A DNA stretch of 45,160 nucleotides from Bacilli bacterium (GCA_028693035.1 JAQUWE010000013.1:1-45160), one strand, 5' to 3'. Shown: positions 8,502-16,705, counted from the stretch's first letter. The notes: a model not told the origin generated them from the sequence alone. Made by a program: numbers and translations.

Positions 8502-8581
8502 AAAAAAAGGCTGTGAATAAATTTCAAAGTCCTCTCTATTTTTATTATAGCATAATTTTATTCTTATGAAGCCTTTTTTTT
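8502..8581 (-). terminator. Long-loop terminator of the DUF1540 gene
   Basis: On the minus strand AAAAAAAAGGCT (8581-8570) pairs with AGCCTTTTTTT (8512-8502), but the loop is 57 nt. The left arm overlaps the end of the DUF1540 reading frame. The loop holds an extended -10 box (8544-8552). Confidence 0.4.
8544..8552 (-). promoter_or_regulatory. Extended -10 promoter inside the terminator loop
   Basis: A perfect TGCTATAAT on the minus strand; the best -35 is TTCATA with a 15-nt spacer. It would start a transcript toward the FemABX gene that lacks the left arm of the hairpin. Confidence 0.4.
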
Positions 8582-8728
8582 ATAGCTATTACACATGGTT
8601 GCTTCTTTTTCAGCATCAGGACTGCATGAGCACACCTTGATTTCTTCTAAAGCACATAGATCTTCTTCACATTCGCAGTGCTTGCAGTCGTGGACATCGC
8701 AATTGATATTTTGTTTTTTCTCTTTCAT
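8564..8728 (-). CDS. DUF1540 small cysteine-rich protein
   Basis: This 54-residue frame starts at ATG 8728, 4 nt after a GGGTGAT ribosome binding site, and stops at TAA 8566-8564. Its cysteine pattern matches the DUF1540 family: C-x4-C-x2-C-x-C, then DLCALEEIKV, C-x-C and the closing TMCNSY. There are eight cysteines. DUF1540 proteins are small, presumed metal-binding, and of unknown function; some are linked to sporulating Firmicutes. It is divergent from the activase-like genes beginning at 8817, with only 88 nt between start codons. It is shorter than the usual ORF-length cut-offs and easy to miss. Confidence 0.8.
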   Translation of the reverse strand: MKEKKQNINCDVHDCKHCECEEDLCALEEIKVCSCSPDAEKEATMCNSYKKKAS

Positions 8729-8816
8729 TTTTATCACCCAGTATTATTTTTGTCAAAAAAAAGGTTTTTATTCATATCTTCTTTTCCTTCTTCGTACGAT
8801 AAGTGAGGGTGAAAAT

Positions 8817-9719
8817 ATGGAGAAACAAAAGATAGGCATTCCGAGAGGTTTATATTTTTATTTTTTTAAAGATTTATATATAAAATTTTTTGAAAATTTA
8901 GGAGTAGAAGTACTTATAAGTCCTCCAAGCAATCCTTCCATTTTAAACGAAGGAACAAAAGAATCCGTAGATGAGATGTGTCTTCCTATGAAAATGATGC
9001 TTGGACATATTTCTTATTTAAAAGACAAGTGCGATTACATTGTTTTGCCTAGAATTGATAACTATGGTTTTTCCAATCAAACTTGTACGTATTTTTTAGC
9101 GCTTTACGATATTGTAAACAATATGGGTGATTTCAAATTGCTTAACTATAATATTGATGAAGCACATGGACAAGATGAAACAGATGGTTTCTTAAAAATG
9201 GGACGTATTTTAGGATTTAGAGATGCTGATACACTAAAGTGCTACCGCAATGCAAAAGAATATGCAGAAAGTAAAAAGAGAAAAATGTGGTTACAAAATT
9301 ATAAAAATTTAAGTAAAAAAAATAAAAAGATTTTACTGATTTCACATCCTTATAATTTGTATGATGAAATGATTGGTAAACCGATTGTAAAGTATTTGGA
9401 AAGTCTAGGTGTTACAATTATTTATAGTGATGCTTTTGATCCTACATTAGCTAGAGATAAAGCAAAACAAATATCTAAAGAATTGTATTGGATTTATAGT
9501 AAAGAAGCACTAGGCAGTATTCCCTTGTCAAGAGAAAGGATTGATGGTATGATTTTTTTATCTAGTTTTCCTTGTGCTTTAGATAGTCTTGCCTATGAAC
9601 TTGCTATGAGGAAAGTAAAAAAACCATATTTGTATTTAACCATAGATGATGTACATTCTTTAACAGGAATTGAAACCAGAATAGAAAGTTTTATAGATAT
9701 CATTGAACAACAAGTCTGA
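8817..9719 (+). CDS. DUF2229 protein of the 2-hydroxyacyl-CoA dehydratase activase set
   Basis: The 300-residue protein opens with KQKIGIPRGLYFYF and has the DUF2229 pattern (VLISPPSNPSILNEGTKESV, DEMCLPMK). The frame stays open upstream to about 8595, but that part is the complement of the DUF1540 gene. The ATG at 8817 follows GTGAGGGTG, a fair ribosome binding site, and begins exactly at the conserved region. In many Firmicutes this domain is one part of a protein of about 1,400 residues that also holds BadF-type ATPase and HgdB-like domains; here the parts are three adjacent genes. The reaction of the whole set is not established. A low-potential, ATP-driven electron transfer role is inferred from its relatives. 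Confidence 0.75.
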   Translation: MEKQKIGIPRGLYFYFFKDLYIKFFENLGVEVLISPPSNPSILNEGTKESVDEMCLPMKMMLGHISYLKDKCDYIVLPRIDNYGFSNQTCTYFLALYDIVNNMGDFKLLNYNIDEAHGQDETDGFLKMGRILGFRDADTLKCYRNAKEYAESKKRKMWLQNYKNLSKKNKKILLISHPYNLYDEMIGKPIVKYLESLGVTIIYSDAFDPTLARDKAKQISKELYWIYSKEALGSIPLSRERIDGMIFLSSFPCALDSLAYELAMRKVKKPYLYLTIDDVHSLTGIETRIESFIDIIEQQV

Positions 9720-9723
9720 TTCT

Positions 9724-10806
9724 GTGGTTAAAGTTTGTTTTCCTGTTATGGGAGATTATTCCGTTCCTGTTAAATATTTACTGACCCACATTTTAAAAAT
9801 AGAAGTGATGAATCCCGTTCCTATTACGCAAAAAACAATTGAACTAGGTTCTAAATATAGTCCTGATTTTGTTTGTACACCCTTTAAATATACATTGGGC
9901 ACTTTTATTGAATGTTTAGAAAAAGGAGCCAATGTTTTGGTACAAGCCGGTGGTGGGTGCCGGTATGGGTATTATGGAGAATTACAAGAACAAATTTTAA
10001 AAGATTTGGGATATGAATTTTCTTATTTTAATCTAGTAACAGAAGGGGTTACAAAAGTAGGAAGAATTGTAAAATATTTTAAAAATATGGATTCTTCTTT
10101 TAAACCTATACCCGCTCTTTATTATACTTTTATAACCAGTAAAATGATAAAGTATATGGATAAAATAGATGTATATATAAGAGAGAATATTGGTTTTGAA
10201 ACAGAAGAAGGTAGTTTTGTAGGACTGAAAAAGAAAATGTTAAAAAAATTTAGTAAAGTAAAAAATCCTTTGTCATTATTTTTGCTTTATAGAAAATATA
10301 AAAAGGAATTTAAAAAAATAGAAATTAATAAACCAAAACATCCTATTAAAGTAGGGATTATAGGAGAACTATATACGGTAATGGAACCAAATGCCAATTA
10401 CCATTTAGAGTATTTGTTGGCGCAGTATGGCATTTCAATAAAAAGATATACCAATGTCCATTATTTGGTTTTTGAAAAGAAAAATGCGATTAGAAAATAT
10501 TTAAGAAAAACAAGAGACTACATCAAATACCAAATGGGAGCGGATGCAGCTGACAATATCGCAAGAGCAAAGTATTTGTGCGAACATGATTATGATGGCA
10601 TCATTCATATTAAGTCTTCCTTTTGTACACCAGAAATAGGGGCCATGCCAATTATTAATAAAATATGTAAAGCACACGATGTACCTCTTTTATACTTTTC
10701 TTTTGATACAGCATCTTCTGAAGTAGGGGTACAGACGAGAATAGAAGCTTTTTACGATATGATAGAAATGAGGAGGGAAAATGAGAAAAGGGTATCTGGG
10801 CATTGA
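9724..10806 (+). CDS. HgdB-like (2-hydroxyacyl-CoA dehydratase-type) protein
   Basis: The protein has about 360 residues. Conserved cysteines appear as FVCTPFKY near residue 50, GGGCRYGYYGE near 80, and SSFCTPE near 300. This is the layout of the HgdB-like part of the activase-related proteins; such cysteines may bind an iron-sulfur cluster. The start is uncertain. GTG 9724 gives MVKVCFPVMG, lies 4 nt after the previous stop and suggests re-initiation; TTG 9703 would add 7 residues. Neither has a clear Shine-Dalgarno sequence, which supports coupling to the upstream gene. It overlaps the next gene by 26 nt, so the three are one operon. Confidence 0.7.
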   Translation: MVKVCFPVMGDYSVPVKYLLTHILKIEVMNPVPITQKTIELGSKYSPDFVCTPFKYTLGTFIECLEKGANVLVQAGGGCRYGYYGELQEQILKDLGYEFSYFNLVTEGVTKVGRIVKYFKNMDSSFKPIPALYYTFITSKMIKYMDKIDVYIRENIGFETEEGSFVGLKKKMLKKFSKVKNPLSLFLLYRKYKKEFKKIEINKPKHPIKVGIIGELYTVMEPNANYHLEYLLAQYGISIKRYTNVHYLVFEKKNAIRKYLRKTRDYIKYQMGADAADNIARAKYLCEHDYDGIIHIKSSFCTPEIGAMPIINKICKAHDVPLLYFSFDTASSEVGVQTRIEAFYDMIEMRRENEKRVSGH

Positions 10807-11722
10807 TATAGGTTCCATTTCTACCAAAGGCGTCATTATAGATGAAAAAGGAAAGATGATATCTTCTCTTTATATTTGGACAGAAGGAAGTCCTGTCACG
10901 GCTGTTAAAAAATTATTACATGAATTAAAACAAACACTACCTAAAGATGTCAAAATCAAAGGAATTGGAACCACAGGTTCTGCTCGTAAACTCATTGGGT
11001 TACTGGTAAGTGCGAATACTGTCAAAAATGAAATTACAGCCCATGCTGTGGGAACCTTACATTACTATCCCAATGTCAAAACCATTTTAGAAATAGGGGG
11101 ACAAGATTCTAAAATTATTTTATTAGACAAAGGCATTATCAAAGACTATGCCATGAATACGCTATGTGCAGCGGGAACTGGATCCTTCTTATCAAGCCAA
11201 GCAAAGAGATTAGACTTAAAAGTAGAAGAATTTGGGGATGTAGCGCTCACTTCTAAAAACCCTGTAAAAATAGCCGCTAGATGCACGGTTTTTGCAGAGT
11301 CAGATTTGATTCATAAAGCACAAGTAGGATATGAAAAAAAAGACATTGTCGCAGGTCTTTGTAAAAGTATTGTTTTAAATTATTTAAACAATGTAGGAAA
11401 AGGTAAAAAAATAGAAGGACCTATTGTTTTCCAAGGAGGCGTTAGTAAAAATAAAGGCGTTGTTAAATTCTTTAAAGAAATTTTAAAAGAAGATATTATA
11501 GTAGATGAGAACAGTCATTTAATGGGGGCCATTGGAATTGCGATTCTATCAAAAAGAAAAGAAACAGAAAAAGAATATACACTAAGTATAGAAAATATTT
11601 CTTTTGAAACAAAAGGAATAGAATGTACACACTGTCCAAATCACTGTGAAATTGTTAAAATTTATAAAGAAGGAAAACACATAGATACATTTGGTAATAA
11701 GTGCCCAGTTGGTGAAAAATAG
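10781..11722 (+). CDS. BadF/HgdC-type ATPase (acyl-CoA dehydratase activase)
   Basis: The 313-residue protein has the ASKHA ATPase fold of HgdC-type activases. The phosphate loop is LGIDIGSISTKGV, and EIGGQDSK is present. The two cysteines that bridge a [4Fe-4S] cluster across the dimer appear in NTLCAAGTGSF and AARCTVFAESD. The C-terminal tail (about 280-310) has four more cysteines, C-x2-C-x3-C and a later NKCP. These are absent from simple HgdC and suggest a second metal site or a docking site for the partner proteins. GGAGG lies 5 nt before the ATG. Its inferred role is ATP-dependent electron injection into the HgdB-like partner. Confidence 0.85.
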   Translation: MRKGYLGIDIGSISTKGVIIDEKGKMISSLYIWTEGSPVTAVKKLLHELKQTLPKDVKIKGIGTTGSARKLIGLLVSANTVKNEITAHAVGTLHYYPNVKTILEIGGQDSKIILLDKGIIKDYAMNTLCAAGTGSFLSSQAKRLDLKVEEFGDVALTSKNPVKIAARCTVFAESDLIHKAQVGYEKKDIVAGLCKSIVLNYLNNVGKGKKIEGPIVFQGGVSKNKGVVKFFKEILKEDIIVDENSHLMGAIGIAILSKRKETEKEYTLSIENISFETKGIECTHCPNHCEIVKIYKEGKHIDTFGNKCPVGEK

Positions 11723-11734
11723 GCACTTTTTTTT
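11699..11734 (+). terminator. Terminator of the activase operon
   Basis: AAGTGCC and GGCACTT form the stem and TTTTTT follows; the stop codon lies inside the hairpin. Confidence 0.75.
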
Positions 11735-11816
11735 ATTTGTTCTAAAGAAAAATGTCTAATTTACAAAATGCTTTAAGTATGATACTATTATAAATAGATA
11801 AACATAGGAGGTAAAT

Positions 11817-12596
11817 ATGAACTTACAAAATAAAGTCGCAATCGTAACAGGTGGTGCTATGGGAAATGGACTTGGCATCGTTAAAACATTTCTAAAATAT
11901 GGAGCCAATGTCGTGATTATCGATTGTGCTGAAATCTTAGATGATGTAGTAAAAGAATTTCAAAATGAAGGAATGCCAGTTAAAGGATATCTTTGTGATA
12001 TTAGAAACCGTACCCAATTAGATGAAATTATGAATGAAGTATCTCTTCAATATGGAAAAATTGATATTGTCGTAAACAATGCAGGAGTTGCGCAGTTAGG
12101 TACATTTGATACCATGAGTGATGCGATAAGAGATTTTCATTTTGATATCAATATCAAAGGAACTTGGAATGTAACACAAGCATCTCTTCCTTACATGAAA
12201 GAGGGAAGTATTATCAATCTTTCTTCTGTAACAGGTCCTATGGTAGCGGATCCTGGAGAAGTGGCTTATGCAACAACAAAAGCAGCTATTTTAGGATTTA
12301 CAAAAGCTCTTGCTATGGAACTTGTTGGTAAAAAGATCCGTGTCAATGCGATTTTGCCTGGATATATTATGACACCTATGGTAGAAGGAATCGCACTAGA
12401 TACAAATGAAACAGAACCAAATACAGTTATAGAAGGAATTGCAGAAGGCATTCCTATGAAAAGACTTGGTACAATAGAAGAACTAGGAGAACTAGCAGCC
12501 TTTCTAGCAAGCAATGCTTCTTCTTATATTACAGGACAAGGCATTGTAATAGATGGAGGTTCTACTTTACCTGAAACAAAGAGCGTTGGTGTATAG
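11817..12596 (+). CDS. ucpA: Short-chain dehydrogenase, UcpA-like
   Basis: The 259-residue NAD(P)-dependent oxidoreductase has the SDR cofactor motif TGGAMGNGLG, NNAG near residue 88, and catalytic Ser (SSVTG) and Y-x-x-x-K (YATTK). Its C-terminus, ITGQGIVIDGGSTLPETKS, and the MVADPGE segment match the UcpA group of E. coli, whose substrate is not known. GGAGG lies just before the ATG. It appears monocistronic, between terminators. The family name is sure; the substrate and the gene symbol less so. Confidence 0.8.
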   Translation: MNLQNKVAIVTGGAMGNGLGIVKTFLKYGANVVIIDCAEILDDVVKEFQNEGMPVKGYLCDIRNRTQLDEIMNEVSLQYGKIDIVVNNAGVAQLGTFDTMSDAIRDFHFDINIKGTWNVTQASLPYMKEGSIINLSSVTGPMVADPGEVAYATTKAAILGFTKALAMELVGKKIRVNAILPGYIMTPMVEGIALDTNETEPNTVIEGIAEGIPMKRLGTIEELGELAAFLASNASSYITGQGIVIDGGSTLPETKSVGV

Positions 12597-12607
12597 CGTT
12601 CTTTTTT
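12581..12607 (+). terminator. Weak terminator after the SDR gene
   Basis: GAGCG and CGTTC (one G-T pair) form a short stem around the stop codon, followed by six T. Confidence 0.35.
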
Positions 12608-12696
12608 ATACAAAAATAATAGGGCTACCAATACTTTAAGAAAATAAGAAAAAGATGGTATAGTTGAGAAACAACATTCATACATATAAATTATAT

Positions 12697-12725
12697 TTGA
12701 CATTTCAAATGAACTAGTGTATAAA
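12697..12725 (+). promoter_or_regulatory. topA promoter
   Basis: TTGACA (12697-12702), 17-nt spacer, TATAAA (12720-12725), 28 nt before the ATG. Confidence 0.75.
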
Positions 12726-12752
12726 TGATATTGATAAAAAAGGCGGGATAGT

Positions 12753-14780
12753 ATGTCAAAAAAATTAGTAATCGTGGAATCACCACATAAAACAGGACCT
12801 ATAGGAAATTATCTTGGAAAAGACTACAAAGTAGTTGCTTCTAAAGGTCACATCAGAGATTTATCAACCAAAGGAAAATTTGGTTTTGGTGTAGATACAG
12901 AAGACCATTTTAAACCAGACTATGTAGCAATTAAAGGTAAAAAAAGTGTTATAACAGAACTTAAAAAAGAAGCAAAAGATGCTGATGTTGTGTATCTAGC
13001 AACCGACCCCGACCGTGAAGGAGAGGCAATTAGTTGGCACCTTTTTGATGCACTTGGTTTAAAAGAAGACAAATATGAAAGAGTTGTTTTCAATGAAATT
13101 ACAAAGAATGCTGTTTTAGAAGCATTTAAAAACCAAAGAAAAATTGATCAAGACTTAGTCAATTCACAAGAAACGAGAAGAATACTAGACCGTATTATAG
13201 GGTTTAGATTAAGTAAACTTGTACAATCTAAAACAGCCGGATCTTCAGCAGGTAGGGTACAAAGTATTGCACTTAAACTTATCGTGGATAGAGAAAGAGA
13301 AATTGAAGCATTTAATGCAGAAGAATACTGGACTATCACTTCTATTTTTGATGAATTAGAAGCAGATTTGTTTGGTTATAAAAAAGAAAAAATAGAATTA
13401 AAAAATGAAAAAGAAACAGATGCTGTTTTAGATAAATTATCTTCTAGCTTTATGATTGAATCTGTTGATAAAAAGAAGAAAAATAAAGCAGCTAAATATC
13501 CTTTTATTACAAGTACTATGCAACAAGATGCTTCTAATAAATTAGGATTTACTTCTAAAAAGACTATGAGTATTGCGCAAAAACTATATGAAGGAATTGC
13601 ACTGGAAGATGAAACCGTAGGTCTTATCAGTTATATGCGTACCGATTCCATTCGTTTATCAGATGATTTTATCAAAGAAACATATGCTTTTATCGATAAA
13701 AATTATGGTAAAGAATATATTGGATATGTAAAAAAAGGTAAGAAAAAAGAAAATGTCCAAGATGCGCATGAAGCCATCCGTCCTACGAGTATTCATAGAA
13801 CCCCTATGTCTGTAAAACCTTTTTTAACACCAGACGAATATAAATTATATAGAATGGTTTACTATAGAGCACTTGCTTCTTTAATGAAAGATGCAGAAAC
13901 AGAAAATACAACCATTATTTTAGATAATAACGATTATAAATTTAAAACAACAGGTCAAATCATTACTTTTGATGGATATTTAAAAGTCTATAAAGATTAT
14001 GAAGATACCAAAGATCATATTTTACCAAATATCGAAGTAGGGCAAGCGTTAGAAAGTGAAGAAATCAACAAAGAACAACACTTCACAAAACCACCTGCAA
14101 GGTATACAGAAGCAAAACTTATTAAAGAAATGGAAGAACTTGGCATTGGTAGACCAAGTACCTATGCTCCAACTATGGATCTTCTTAAGAAAAGAGGATA
14201 CGTACTGGTTACAGAAAAGAAATTCGTTCCAACTGAAATTGGTTTTGAAATTACAGATAAATTACAACAATGCTTTAGCCATTTAATCAATGTAGATTAT
14301 ACAGCAGGTATGGAAGATGATTTAGATAAAATTGCCGAAGGAAATAGAATTTGGTATGAAGTACTAGAAGCTTTCTATAAAGAATTTGAACCTTCTGTAA
14401 AAGAAGCTTTTGATAAAATAGAAAAAGAAGCACCTAAAGAAACAGGAGAAAAATGTCCAGAATGTGGGCATCCTCTTGTGATTCGTAAAGGAAGATATGG
14501 AGAATTTGTTGCTTGCAGCAATTTCCCAGAATGTAAATATATCAAACAAGAACCAAAAGAAGAAGCGATTATTTGTGATTGTCCAAATTGTGATGGCAAA
14601 ATCATAGAGAAAAAAAGTCGTAGAGGAAAAGTCTTCTATGGATGCAACAATTATCCAAAATGTAAAACGGCTTACTGGGATAAACCAACAGGAGAAAAAT
14701 GTCCAGATTGTAGCGCTATGTTAACAATCAAAAAAGATAAAATTAAATGCAGTAGTTGTGACTACGAAAAAGAAGTGTAA
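12753..14780 (+). CDS. topA: DNA topoisomerase I (type IA)
   Basis: The 675-residue enzyme relaxes negative supercoils. It has the TOPRIM domain (VIVESP near residue 9, DPDREGEAIS near 90), the catalytic tyrosine Tyr294 in LISYMRTDS, and a C-terminal tail of three zinc ribbons: CPEC...CSNFPEC, CPNC...CNNYPKC, and CPDC...CSSC. The TOPRIM start is unusual: VESPHKTGPIGNYLG instead of the normal VESPAKAKTIEKYLG. Glu9 and the following Lys are kept, but the A-K-T-I core is replaced. The gene has its own promoter. In Firmicutes topA is often followed by trmFO and xerC; here an unknown gene takes the place of trmFO. Confidence 0.96.
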   Translation: MSKKLVIVESPHKTGPIGNYLGKDYKVVASKGHIRDLSTKGKFGFGVDTEDHFKPDYVAIKGKKSVITELKKEAKDADVVYLATDPDREGEAISWHLFDALGLKEDKYERVVFNEITKNAVLEAFKNQRKIDQDLVNSQETRRILDRIIGFRLSKLVQSKTAGSSAGRVQSIALKLIVDREREIEAFNAEEYWTITSIFDELEADLFGYKKEKIELKNEKETDAVLDKLSSSFMIESVDKKKKNKAAKYPFITSTMQQDASNKLGFTSKKTMSIAQKLYEGIALEDETVGLISYMRTDSIRLSDDFIKETYAFIDKNYGKEYIGYVKKGKKKENVQDAHEAIRPTSIHRTPMSVKPFLTPDEYKLYRMVYYRALASLMKDAETENTTIILDNNDYKFKTTGQIITFDGYLKVYKDYEDTKDHILPNIEVGQALESEEINKEQHFTKPPARYTEAKLIKEMEELGIGRPSTYAPTMDLLKKRGYVLVTEKKFVPTEIGFEITDKLQQCFSHLINVDYTAGMEDDLDKIAEGNRIWYEVLEAFYKEFEPSVKEAFDKIEKEAPKETGEKCPECGHPLVIRKGRYGEFVACSNFPECKYIKQEPKEEAIICDCPNCDGKIIEKKSRRGKVFYGCNNYPKCKTAYWDKPTGEKCPDCSAMLTIKKDKIKCSSCDYEKEV

Positions 14781-14796
14781 AAACCTTCTTTTTTTT
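14767..14796 (+). terminator. topA terminator, abutting the next promoter
   Basis: AAAAGAAG and CTTCTTTT form the stem, followed by a T run whose last two bases begin the next TTGACA. The stop codon lies in the loop. Confidence 0.7.
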
Positions 14797-14823
14797 GACA
14801 CTTAAACAAAATCAAGTTATAAT
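14795..14823 (+). promoter_or_regulatory. Perfect consensus promoter for the unknown gene at 14846
   Basis: TTGACA (14795-14800), 17-nt spacer, TATAAT (14818-14823). Both boxes and the spacing are consensus. Confidence 0.85.
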
Positions 14824-14845
14824 ATGGGTAGATTGAGGTGGCAAT

Positions 14846-15676
14846 ATGGAAACTATTCAATTAAAATGCTCTAGTTATAATAGAGATACAAATCAAACAA
14901 GTAATGAACAGATCTTAGGAACTTATTCTTCTCTTAAAGAATTTGATGTATGGGCATCATCTTTATTAGGAAAATACCAGTTAATCGAAGCATTCAAGGA
15001 GAAGGGTATTTCTGTTTTAAATAATTCTTTTTATTTAACAGAAACCGCACACCGTAGTATTTATTATCCGATTGTTTATAATGCACCAGCATTTCAGGAG
15101 TGTCTTCAGCACGATCTTATTCCTGTACGATTTCATCATTCATTAAACAATTACTATATTGCAAAGGGTATTATATATGATACAGTGGATAAAAAAGCAT
15201 TAGGCTTCCAAATGTTATGGAGAGAATTAGAACAAAAGATAGATTCTTTTGACCAAGAATATTTTGATAAATTATTTATGGAAGAAAAAAACGCTTCTCG
15301 TTTTAAAAATTTAATTTATCGTGTTTTAAGCAATGCTTATGACAATGAACTTGATCGTGAAAATGACATGAGAAATTTACGCAATCATTTTAGTATTTAT
15401 AATGTTGTAAGAAAGTATATTGTTTTACAACAAAAATTAGAAAAGAAGAATACATTTAATGTAACAAGGGTATTTAGTAAACCGAGTTCTCCTTTGAAAG
15501 TAGATAAAAGAGAAACAAAGTATACAAGTAACCTAGACACAAATATAAAAAAAGATTTAACCATTGTTTTATATAATGAAGCAACTGAGACAGAGGAATT
15601 TTTTGAACCAAATGAACTTTTGATGATGAACGGCACATGTGACGAAGAAGAGTTTCCAACTTATAAAAGTAGATAA
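14846..15676 (+). CDS. Unknown protein between topA and xerC
   Basis: I do not recognise this 276-residue protein. It has no signal peptide or membrane segment. The first 130 residues are mixed, with aromatic-rich segments (SIYYPIVYNAPAF, SLNNYYIAKGIIYD). The middle is helical and charged (about 125-205). The tail (about 215-276) is polar and acidic, probably disordered, ending EEEFPTYKSR. The ribosome binding site is GAGGTGG. A perfect consensus promoter lies 23 nt upstream, so it should be well expressed. xerC follows after 38 nt and is probably co-transcribed, with no terminator between. The place matches that of trmFO in many Firmicutes, but no FAD-binding motif is present, so it is not TrmFO. 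Confidence 0.7.
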   Translation: METIQLKCSSYNRDTNQTSNEQILGTYSSLKEFDVWASSLLGKYQLIEAFKEKGISVLNNSFYLTETAHRSIYYPIVYNAPAFQECLQHDLIPVRFHHSLNNYYIAKGIIYDTVDKKALGFQMLWRELEQKIDSFDQEYFDKLFMEEKNASRFKNLIYRVLSNAYDNELDRENDMRNLRNHFSIYNVVRKYIVLQQKLEKKNTFNVTRVFSKPSSPLKVDKRETKYTSNLDTNIKKDLTIVLYNEATETEEFFEPNELLMMNGTCDEEEFPTYKSR

Positions 15677-15714
15677 GGTTTCTCTTTTTTATATGATAGG
15701 AAGACGGGAAAAAA

Positions 15715-16617
15715 ATGGAAAAAGAAATAAATGATTTTTTAGAATATTTAGAATACCAAAGAAACTATTCAAAATATACCATTTTAAATTATGAAAAAGA
15801 CATCGATACTTTTATGCTTTTTTTAAGAGAAAAGAAAATTTCTTCTTTAGGAAAAGTCGATTATAAAATTTTAAGGCAATATTTAGAATATCTTTATAAT
15901 AGAAAATATAAAGGGACAACAATCAATCGACACATCAGTTCTCTAAAAAGTTTATTTCACTATTTAGAAAAAGAAAATAAAATAAATACAAATCCCGTTC
16001 TTTTAATCAGTTCTGTTAAAAAAGAAAAAAAATTACCCAAAGTAATTGGATATAATGAAATAGAAACCATATTACTACTTCCTGATATTTCTACTTCTTT
16101 AGGACAAAGGGACAGTGCCTTATTAGAAGTCCTTTATTCCTGTGGTATTCGTGTTAGCGAACTTGTAAACATTAAGATTTCAGATGTAGAACTTTCTGAA
16201 GACCGTATTAAAATCACAGGAAAAGGAAATAAAGAAAGATATGTTTTATATGGAAACATGTGTAAAGAAAAGATGTTAAGATATGTAAAGGATGGCAGAT
16301 ATAAACTCTTAAAAGGAAACCAGAATGATTTTTTATTTTTAAATAAAGATGGACATTCCCTTACCACAAGAGGTGTTCGCACTATTATTGATCGTATATT
16401 AAAAGTAGGGGGAGAAAAACTACATATTACACCCCATATGCTAAGGCATACCTTTGCGACCCACATGCTAAATGAAGGGGCTGACTTAAGAACGGTACAA
16501 GAACTTTTGGGTCATGAAAATTTATCTACCACACAAATTTATACCCATGTATCTAGTGAAAGACTCAGAAATGTGTATCTGCATGCCCATCCAAGAGCCC
16601 ATCAAAACAACAAATAA
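15715..16617 (+). CDS. xerC: Tyrosine recombinase XerC
   Basis: The 300-residue site-specific recombinase resolves chromosome dimers. It has an N-terminal SAM-like core-binding domain (1-90) and a C-terminal catalytic domain. The active-site set is complete: Arg146 (CGIRVSEL), Lys in GKGNKER, H-x-x-R in HMLRHTF, His in LLGHENL, and Tyr276 (TQIYTHV). The end, RLRNVYLHAHPRA, is typical of Firmicutes XerC and argues against a phage integrase. No attachment site or other mobile-element gene is near. The ribosome binding site is weak (GGAAGACGGG), which suits coupled expression with the gene before it. Confidence 0.92.
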   Translation: MEKEINDFLEYLEYQRNYSKYTILNYEKDIDTFMLFLREKKISSLGKVDYKILRQYLEYLYNRKYKGTTINRHISSLKSLFHYLEKENKINTNPVLLISSVKKEKKLPKVIGYNEIETILLLPDISTSLGQRDSALLEVLYSCGIRVSELVNIKISDVELSEDRIKITGKGNKERYVLYGNMCKEKMLRYVKDGRYKLLKGNQNDFLFLNKDGHSLTTRGVRTIIDRILKVGGEKLHITPHMLRHTFATHMLNEGADLRTVQELLGHENLSTTQIYTHVSSERLRNVYLHAHPRAHQNNK

Positions 16618-16641
16618 AACTAAAAATATTGTATAAATAAG

Positions 16642-16675
16642 GAATAGAGAATGATTGATATTTTCTATTCTTTTT
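16642..16675 (+). terminator. xerC terminator
   Basis: GAATAGA (16642-16648) pairs with TCTATTC (16664-16670), followed by TTTTT. The loop and 3' arm contain the ppdK promoter. Confidence 0.6.
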
Positions 16676-16683
16676 GATATACT
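16655..16683 (+). promoter_or_regulatory. ppdK promoter inside the xerC terminator
   Basis: TTGATA (16655-16660), 17-nt spacer, TATACT (16678-16683). The -35 lies in the terminator loop and the spacer holds its 3' arm and T run. Confidence 0.65.
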
Positions 16684-16705
16684 TTAGTAGTATAGGAGGA
16701 AGCAT

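Noticed and set aside
8595-8816. N-terminal extension of the DUF2229 gene (about 74 residues)
   Set aside because: It is the complement of the DUF1540 gene, its residue make-up is not protein-like, and a conserved start with ribosome binding site lies at 8817.
15715-16617. Integrase of a mobile element
   Set aside because: The sequence and its YLHAHPRA end are those of housekeeping XerC. It lies in the topA-xerC neighbourhood, with no attachment repeats or cargo genes.
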